Source: DATBDE01 sp036270095 | Lineage (GTDB): Bacteria; Actinomycetota; Thermoleophilia; Solirubrobacterales; Solirubrobacteraceae | Length of the DNA stretch: 34,205 bases | Assembly (NCBI GenBank): GCA_036270095.1 | Contig: DATBDE010000101.1 | Coordinates: forward strand, 1 to 34,205 | Direction: 5' to 3' | Shown: positions 30,658 to 34,205 of the stretch, piece after piece | How positions within the stretch are numbered: the first letter of the stretch is position 1 | Layout of the letters: the number at the start of each line of letters is the position of its first letter | Position numbers and translations under genes: made by a program | The notes under the pieces: model-generated | Seen by the model: the letters and a program-made list of their open reading frames with translations, nothing else | Databases searched by the model: none | Told to the model about the DNA's origin: nothing

Positions 30658-30825
30658 ATGTCCCCAACCGTGTCCCGAACTCGGCGAATCTGAACCCAGC
30701 CAGCCGCACCCGACCGAACCAAAAGGCGCCCAGACAACCACAAAAGCCCTGCAAACCCAGGCCCTTCAAAACCGGCAGGCCCTGGTAGCCCCGGGGTTGG
30801 AAGGTTCGATTCCTTCGCCGCCCCT
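30658..30825 (+). repeat. selC att unit C (~168 bp)
   Basis: From 30764 the sequence repeats selC from the anticodon loop, with two changes inside the variable arm (the stem stays pairable through a G-U) and divergence after 30821, where the acceptor end reads GCCGCCCC in place of GCCGCTCC. The preceding 106 bases align with units A and B; the short frame here begins ATG and ends SPTVSRTRRI-stop (TGA 30691-30693). It is the distal end of the array within the window. Confidence 0.82.
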
Positions 30826-30847
30826 AGTCGCTCGCCGCCGCGCAGCA

Positions 30848-30879
30848 GCGAGCAGCGCAGATGCGAGTGCGCTGCTCGC
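30848..30879 (-). terminator. Terminator hairpin after the ABC transporter operon
   Basis: A perfect 12-bp inverted repeat (GCGAGCAGCGCA 30848-30859 with its complement 30868-30879) has an 8-base loop, 46 bases past the permease stop on the minus strand. There is no U-tract. The rest of 30826-30925 shows no gene. Confidence 0.7.
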
Positions 30880-30925
30880 CGTGCGAATTGGTCATCGGGC
30901 CTGTCCACCTGCTGTGCGCCGCTCC

Positions 30926-31765
30926 TTACCGCGAGGCTGCCTTGGTGAAGGTCCGGATCGCGACGGCGACCATGAGCGCCGCGAAGGCGGCGACCACCAG
31001 CAGGCTCAAGGTGGCCATGGCAGTCGCGTCGTGCGTACCCCAGATGTTGTGGAGCCCGCTGGTGTCGCCTAGCAATCCGTAGCGCATGACCGCGAGGCCG
31101 TGGGTGAGGGGGAGGAACTTCGTGATCCAGGTCAGCCAGTCGGGCAGGGCGCTGATTGGGAACAGCGACCCGGCCAGGAACCACGGCACGATCGCGATGG
31201 CGGGGACGCGTGAGATGTACTCCTCCTGCGTCGGTACACGGCTGGCCAGCGTCTCGGCCATCCCGTACATGCCAACCGCGAACAGGACCGCGGCGGCGAC
31301 GAACCAGATGACGCCGCGTCCGCTTGCGTTGAAGTCGATCCCACGGGCGAGCGCGAACCCGAGCAGGGTGACGACTTGGAACGCGGTGATCGTGAGCGCG
31401 ACCACGAGGTTGCCGAGAACGAGCAGCGGGCGGCGGATCGGGGCCGCGAGCAGCTCGCGTTGCGCGCCCTGCTCGCGGTCGCCAATCACGCTCAGGCCGG
31501 AGAACATCGTGTTGAGCGGGATGAGCAGCCCGACCGTGCCGACGGCTACGAGTGACTCGTAGTCCGCGCTGGTGTGCAGCGCTTCCTTCAAGGCCGGCGC
31601 GATCACCAGCGCGAACAGGATCGGCGTCACCAGCGGCACGATGAGCTCGCGCGGGGTGCGGACGGTGAGCTGGAAGCGGCGCCGGGCGAGCGTCGCAAGG
31701 GAAGCAAGGCCTGGGAACACGATGCTGCGCCGAGGCAGGGTTGCGACTTCGGTGGCGGTGGACAT
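30926..31765 (-). CDS. ABC-2 type transporter permease
   Basis: A 279-residue integral membrane protein with six hydrophobic segments, e.g. LIVPLVTPILFALVIAPAL, LVVALTITAFQVVTLLGFAL, VIWFVAAAVLFAVGMYGMAE, IVPWFLAGSLFPISALP and a last helix ATLSLLVVAAFAALMVAVAI. It has the ABC-2/DrrB-like signature region (SGLSVIGDREQGAQRELL). It pairs with the ATPase 29 bases upstream to export an unknown substrate, as in daunorubicin-resistance-type exporters. AAGGAGAA lies 7-8 bases before the ATG. Confidence 0.9.
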   Translation of the reverse strand: MSTATEVATLPRRSIVFPGLASLATLARRRFQLTVRTPRELIVPLVTPILFALVIAPALKEALHTSADYESLVAVGTVGLLIPLNTMFSGLSVIGDREQGAQRELLAAPIRRPLLVLGNLVVALTITAFQVVTLLGFALARGIDFNASGRGVIWFVAAAVLFAVGMYGMAETLASRVPTQEEYISRVPAIAIVPWFLAGSLFPISALPDWLTWITKFLPLTHGLAVMRYGLLGDTSGLHNIWGTHDATAMATLSLLVVAAFAALMVAVAIRTFTKAASR

Positions 31766-31794
31766 GTCCGTTCTCCTTCGCGTGCTTTGTGGTG

Positions 31795-32727
31795 TCAGGC
31801 GGCCCCGGCGAGGCGATCGCCGGTCAGTCGCAGGTAGACGTCGTCGAGGGTGGGCTTGCGGGCGCCGATCGTTTGCGCAAGCCCGAGCTCGTGAATCGCG
31901 GCGATCGCGTCGCCCGCGCCGCGATCGTGCAGCGGGACGGTGACAGTTGCCCCGACCGCGAAGGCGTCGCTGCCGGCGACGTTCCGCGCGCGCAGGCGGG
32001 CGAGGGCGGAGCCGGGGTCGCCGGCCACGCGAAGCTCGACGATCTCACGCCCCAAGCCGGCGAGGAGCGCGTCCGGCGTGTCCAGCGCGGCGATCCGGCC
32101 CGCGTGGATGATCGCGACCCGGTCGCACAGGCGTTCCGCTTCATCGAGGTAGTGGGTCGTCACCAGCACCGTCATGTCGCGACGTGAACGCAGACCGGCC
32201 ACGACGTCGAGCAGCTCGTGGCGGATCCGCGGGTCGAGCCCCACTGTCGGCTCGTCGAGGAAGAGGACGCGCGGGTCGGACACCAAAGCGCGAGCGATCT
32301 CGAGTCGCCGGCGCTCGCCGCCGCTGTAACTCGCGAGAGGCCGGTCGAGCAGGTTCGCGAGGCCTAGGGCGTCGGCCAGCTCGTCGATGCGGGCTCGTGC
32401 CCCAGCGAACTCGACGCCCCACAGGCGTGCGTGCAGGTCGAGGTGGCGCCGGCCCGTGAGCACCCGGTCCACGACGGGGTCCTGGAACACGACGCTGCTG
32501 ATGCTGCGAGCGCGCAGCGGCTCGGTCGCGACGTCGAAACCGCCTAGCCGGGCTCTGCCGGCCGTGGGTCGGATCGTGGTCGTGAGCATGCCGACCGTCG
32601 TCGACTTCCCGGCGCCGTTGGGGCCGAGTAGGCCGAACACCTCGCCTACGCCGACGTCGAAGTCGATGCCGCGGACGGCCTCGACACCGCCCGGATAGGT
32701 CTTGCTGAGGTTTCGCACTTCGATCAT
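31795..32727 (-). CDS. ABC transporter ATP-binding protein (DrrA-like)
   Basis: A 310-residue ATPase starting at ATG 32727, preceded by AAGGAGT; the frame to 32817 adds sequence that overlaps the divergent sigma gene and its promoter. Motifs: Walker A GPNGAGKST, Q-loop VVFQDP, ABC signature YSGGERRRLEIARAL, Walker B VLFLDEPTVGLDP and H-loop VTTHYLDEAERLCDRV. The C-terminal ~90 residues form the DrrA-type extension (REIVELRVAGDPGSALARL; RKPTLDDVYLRLTGDRL). With the permease it makes a two-gene exporter, possibly for drug or lipid-like molecules. The divergent ECF41 sigma factor probably controls it. Confidence 0.94.
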   Translation of the reverse strand: MIEVRNLSKTYPGGVEAVRGIDFDVGVGEVFGLLGPNGAGKSTTVGMLTTTIRPTAGRARLGGFDVATEPLRARSISSVVFQDPVVDRVLTGRRHLDLHARLWGVEFAGARARIDELADALGLANLLDRPLASYSGGERRRLEIARALVSDPRVLFLDEPTVGLDPRIRHELLDVVAGLRSRRDMTVLVTTHYLDEAERLCDRVAIIHAGRIAALDTPDALLAGLGREIVELRVAGDPGSALARLRARNVAGSDAFAVGATVTVPLHDRGAGDAIAAIHELGLAQTIGARKPTLDDVYLRLTGDRLAGAA

Positions 32728-32786
32728 CGCTGACTCCTTGGTCTTGGTGGCGGTCACGTCGGCCGCCGCTCGTTCGTCACCCCAAC

Positions 32787-32813
32787 GACGAAGCCCGACC
32801 CGAAGGTGTGACC
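32787..32813 (-). promoter_or_regulatory. Candidate ECF41-type promoter for the ABC exporter
   Basis: On the minus strand GGTCACA (32807-32813) and CGTC (32787-32790) are separated by 16 bases. This closely matches the ECF41 target motif as I recall it (TGTCACA about 16 bases from CGTC). It lies about 60 bases upstream of the ABC ATPase start. Its overlap with the sigma gene's translation start region could also matter for autoregulation. Confidence 0.5.
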
Positions 32814-32815
32814 GC

Positions 32816-33685
32816 ATGACCGATCAAGAGCAGCTGTCCGAGCAGTTCGAGCGCCACCGGCCCTATCTGCGAGCCGTCGCATACCGGATGCTCGGGTCGA
32901 CGAGCGAGGCCGAGGACGCCGTGCAGGAGAGCTGGCTGCGGCTGAGCCGGTCCGACGCCGACTCAGTCGCGAACCTGCGCGCCTGGCTGACCACCGTTGT
33001 GGGCAGGGTCTGCGTGGACATGCTGCGCGTGCGGCGCTGGCGGCGGGAGGATTACGTCGGCGGCGCGCTGCCCGAGCCCATGCTCCGCGCGGTCGCCGAC
33101 GACGACCCGGAGGCCGAGGCCCTGCTGGCCGACTCGGTCGGGCTCGCCCTGCTCGTCGTGCTGGAAACGCTCGCGCCGGCCGAACGGCTCGCGTTCGTGC
33201 TCCACGACATGTTCGACGTCACCTTCGACGAGATCGCCCCGGCGCTGGGGCGGACGCCCGTGGCGACACGCAAGCTCGCAAGCCGCGCCCGTCGCCGTGT
33301 CCGCCGCGCGTCCCCCGACCAGGACGCCGAGCCGTCGCTGCAGCGACGGGTCGTCGACGCGTTCCTCGCCGCGTCGCGTGCCGGCGACCTCGACGCGCTG
33401 GTCGCCGTCCTCGACCCGGACGTCGTCTTCCGCGTGGACCTAGGCTCGGCGGCTCCCGCCCGCGCGCCCACGACGGGCGCCGGCGCGGTGGCGCGCCAGA
33501 TACTGGCCCGGGGTCGCCCGCTCGCGCCGCTCGGCCGCCCAACGGTCGTCAACGGCAGGCCCGGCGTGCTCGTCGTGTCGAACGGCAGGCCGCTCGCCGC
33601 GGTCTCCTTCGCCGTTGCGAACGAGCGCATCGTCGAGATCGATGTGGTCGCAGACCCCGCGAAGCTACGCAACCTGCATGGCTAG
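32816..33685 (+). CDS. ECF41-type (SigJ-like) sigma factor with SnoaL-like C-terminal domain
   Basis: A 289-residue sigma factor. Region 2: HRPYLRAVAYRMLGSTSEAE then DAVQESWLRLSR. The linker carries YVGGALPEPM, matching the conserved W/Y-LPEP motif of ECF41. Region 4: APAERLAFVLHDMFDVTFDE then IAPALGRTPVATRKLASRA. The C-terminal ~110 residues (VVDAFLAASRAGDLDALVAV, DPDVVFRVD, and a final ADPAKLRNL resembling the NPDKL motif) form the SnoaL/NTF2-like domain that regulates activity in place of a separate anti-sigma factor. ATG 32816 follows GAAGG. Usual ECF41 neighbours are COE-type oxidoreductase, decarboxylase or epimerase genes; here an ABC exporter is divergent. Confidence 0.93.
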   Translation: MTDQEQLSEQFERHRPYLRAVAYRMLGSTSEAEDAVQESWLRLSRSDADSVANLRAWLTTVVGRVCVDMLRVRRWRREDYVGGALPEPMLRAVADDDPEAEALLADSVGLALLVVLETLAPAERLAFVLHDMFDVTFDEIAPALGRTPVATRKLASRARRRVRRASPDQDAEPSLQRRVVDAFLAASRAGDLDALVAVLDPDVVFRVDLGSAAPARAPTTGAGAVARQILARGRPLAPLGRPTVVNGRPGVLVVSNGRPLAAVSFAVANERIVEIDVVADPAKLRNLHG

Positions 33686-33733
33686 GGCCGATGCGGGTGC
33701 CTGACCGCGCACTGCACCTCCTGCCAGACGCCG

Positions 33734-33755
33734 CCATGCCAGCGCTATAGCATGG
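33734..33755 (+). promoter_or_regulatory. Inverted repeat and -10-like hexamer before the delta-60 gene
   Basis: CCATGC (33734-33739) and GCATGG (33750-33755) form a 6-bp inverted repeat. TAGCAT (33748-33753) is 6 bases before the ATG at 33760 and fits a leaderless -10. There is no Shine-Dalgarno sequence. Operator function is a guess. Confidence 0.35.
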
Positions 33756-33759
33756 CGCG

Positions 33760-34205
33760 ATGGCGGGATTCGCGCTCCGTTCCCTCGCCCTTGCGGCGGT
33801 CGCGTTGGCGCTTCTTGCCGCGCCTGCGGTTGCGTCGCAGCAGGCCGGTGCGCTCGATCCCGGCTACGGCAACGGTGGGCGCGTCGTGCTGCCGGTGGGC
33901 GAAAACGCGGAGGCGACCGCATTCGCCCTGCAGCCCGACGACCGCGCTCTGATCGGCGGAGTCGCGATCTTCGGCGGCGAGGAGCGCTTCGCCATCGCGC
34001 GGCTGACGACGCAGGGGACGCCCGACGGCACGTTCGGCGACGAGGGCATCGCGAGCATCAAGGTCGGCGTTGCCGTCAACGCTCTCTTCGCCCTGGCCGT
34101 GCAGCCCGACGGGAAGATCGTTGCCGCGGGCACGGCCGACCCGGGCAGCGGCAACACCAGCTTCGCCGTGGCGCGCTTCCTATCCGACGGCACGCTCGAT
34201 CAGAG
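33760..34205 (+). CDS. Secreted delta-60-repeat beta-propeller-like protein, 5' portion
   Basis: An open frame from ATG 33760 running off the window; 148 residues are visible. It begins with a signal peptide (MAGFALRSLALAAVALALLA, then APAVAS). The mature part has repeats of the delta-60 type: LDPGYGNGGRVVLPVG, FALQPDDRALIGG, FAIARLTTQGTPDGTFGDEG, LAVQPDGKIVAAG and FAVARFLSDGTLD, with the QPDGKI-VAAG and ARxxxDGxLD signatures spaced by about 55-60 residues. The family forms extracellular beta-propeller-like proteins of unknown function, common in actinobacteria and myxobacteria. No partner gene is visible downstream. Confidence 0.85.
   Translation, partial: MAGFALRSLALAAVALALLAAPAVASQQAGALDPGYGNGGRVVLPVGENAEATAFALQPDDRALIGGVAIFGGEERFAIARLTTQGTPDGTFGDEGIASIKVGVAVNALFALAVQPDGKIVAAGTADPGSGNTSFAVARFLSDGTLDQ

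Larger units (their letters stand above)
29608..30825 (+). mobile_element. selC-associated cassette 3 (alpha/beta hydrolase)
   Basis: About 1.2 kb between att units B and C, holding one alpha/beta hydrolase gene and a non-coding tail. No recombinase gene is present. If selC was rebuilt by the incoming elements, unit C at the far end may be the original displaced tRNA 3' end; inference. Confidence 0.55.

Noticed and set aside
24007..30821. Additional tRNA genes at the selC-like copies
   Set aside because: Each copy begins at the anticodon loop and lacks the 5' half (acceptor 5' strand, D arm and 5' anticodon stem), so none can fold into a tRNA; they are att-type fragments.
29324..31072. A 582-codon plus-strand frame spanning two att units
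   Set aside because: It runs antisense to the alpha/beta hydrolase, has a low-complexity composition and resembles no family; the frame is kept open by high GC.

Overview
The window is high-GC DNA with dense, mostly short-spaced genes on both strands. GTG starts, actinobacterial-type CitA and ApbC/Mrp proteins, a SARP-type regulator, an ECF41-type sigma factor and a PAC2 protein point to an actinobacterium. Repeated RTX-like secreted proteins and intergenic repeats would fit the Solirubrobacterales/Thermoleophilia, but that placement is inference.

Layout. 1-1134 is the 3' part of groEL. 1244-5710 holds an anti-sigma-like membrane protein facing an ECF sigma factor, which follows two paralogous secreted calcium-binding-repeat proteins. 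5847-18645 is mainly housekeeping and metabolism: CitA-type citrate synthase, amidase, SMP-30-like protein, NAD(P)-binding protein, 7Fe ferredoxin, Mrp/ApbC, a basic histone-H1-like protein, a DUF2342 zincin, an inositol-monophosphatase-like protein, a UvrD helicase fused to a PD-(D/E)XK nuclease, and a PAC2 protein. 18685-22412 is a tightly coupled five-gene minus-strand operon: citryl-CoA-lyase-like, PaaK-like ligase, VOC dioxygenase-like, GST-like, small VOC. It looks like a catabolic pathway of unknown substrate.

22482-22574 is a selenocysteine tRNA gene (selC; 8-bp acceptor stem, UCA anticodon, long variable arm). Behind it, in the same orientation, lie three further copies of its 3' 65 bases, each at the end of a homologous unit of about 170 bases (23902-24071, 29437-29607, 30658-30825). 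These divide the region into three att-bounded cassettes that carry no recognisable integrase. The cargo is a STAND-like ATPase; a SARP regulator plus SthA-type transhydrogenase; and an alpha/beta hydrolase. This is the most striking accessory structure in the window.

30926-34205 holds an ABC exporter divergent from an ECF41-type sigma factor, with an ECF41-like promoter in front of the exporter, and the start of a secreted delta-60-repeat protein.

A second notable structure is a family of three intergenic palindromic elements (2015-2116, 5815-5851, 10365-10456). Their GGCCAT/ATGGCC arms have covarying outer bases and supply the stop codons of the adjoining genes. Several genes without a Shine-Dalgarno sequence carry a TANNNT hexamer 6-8 bases before the start codon, which suggests leaderless transcription.
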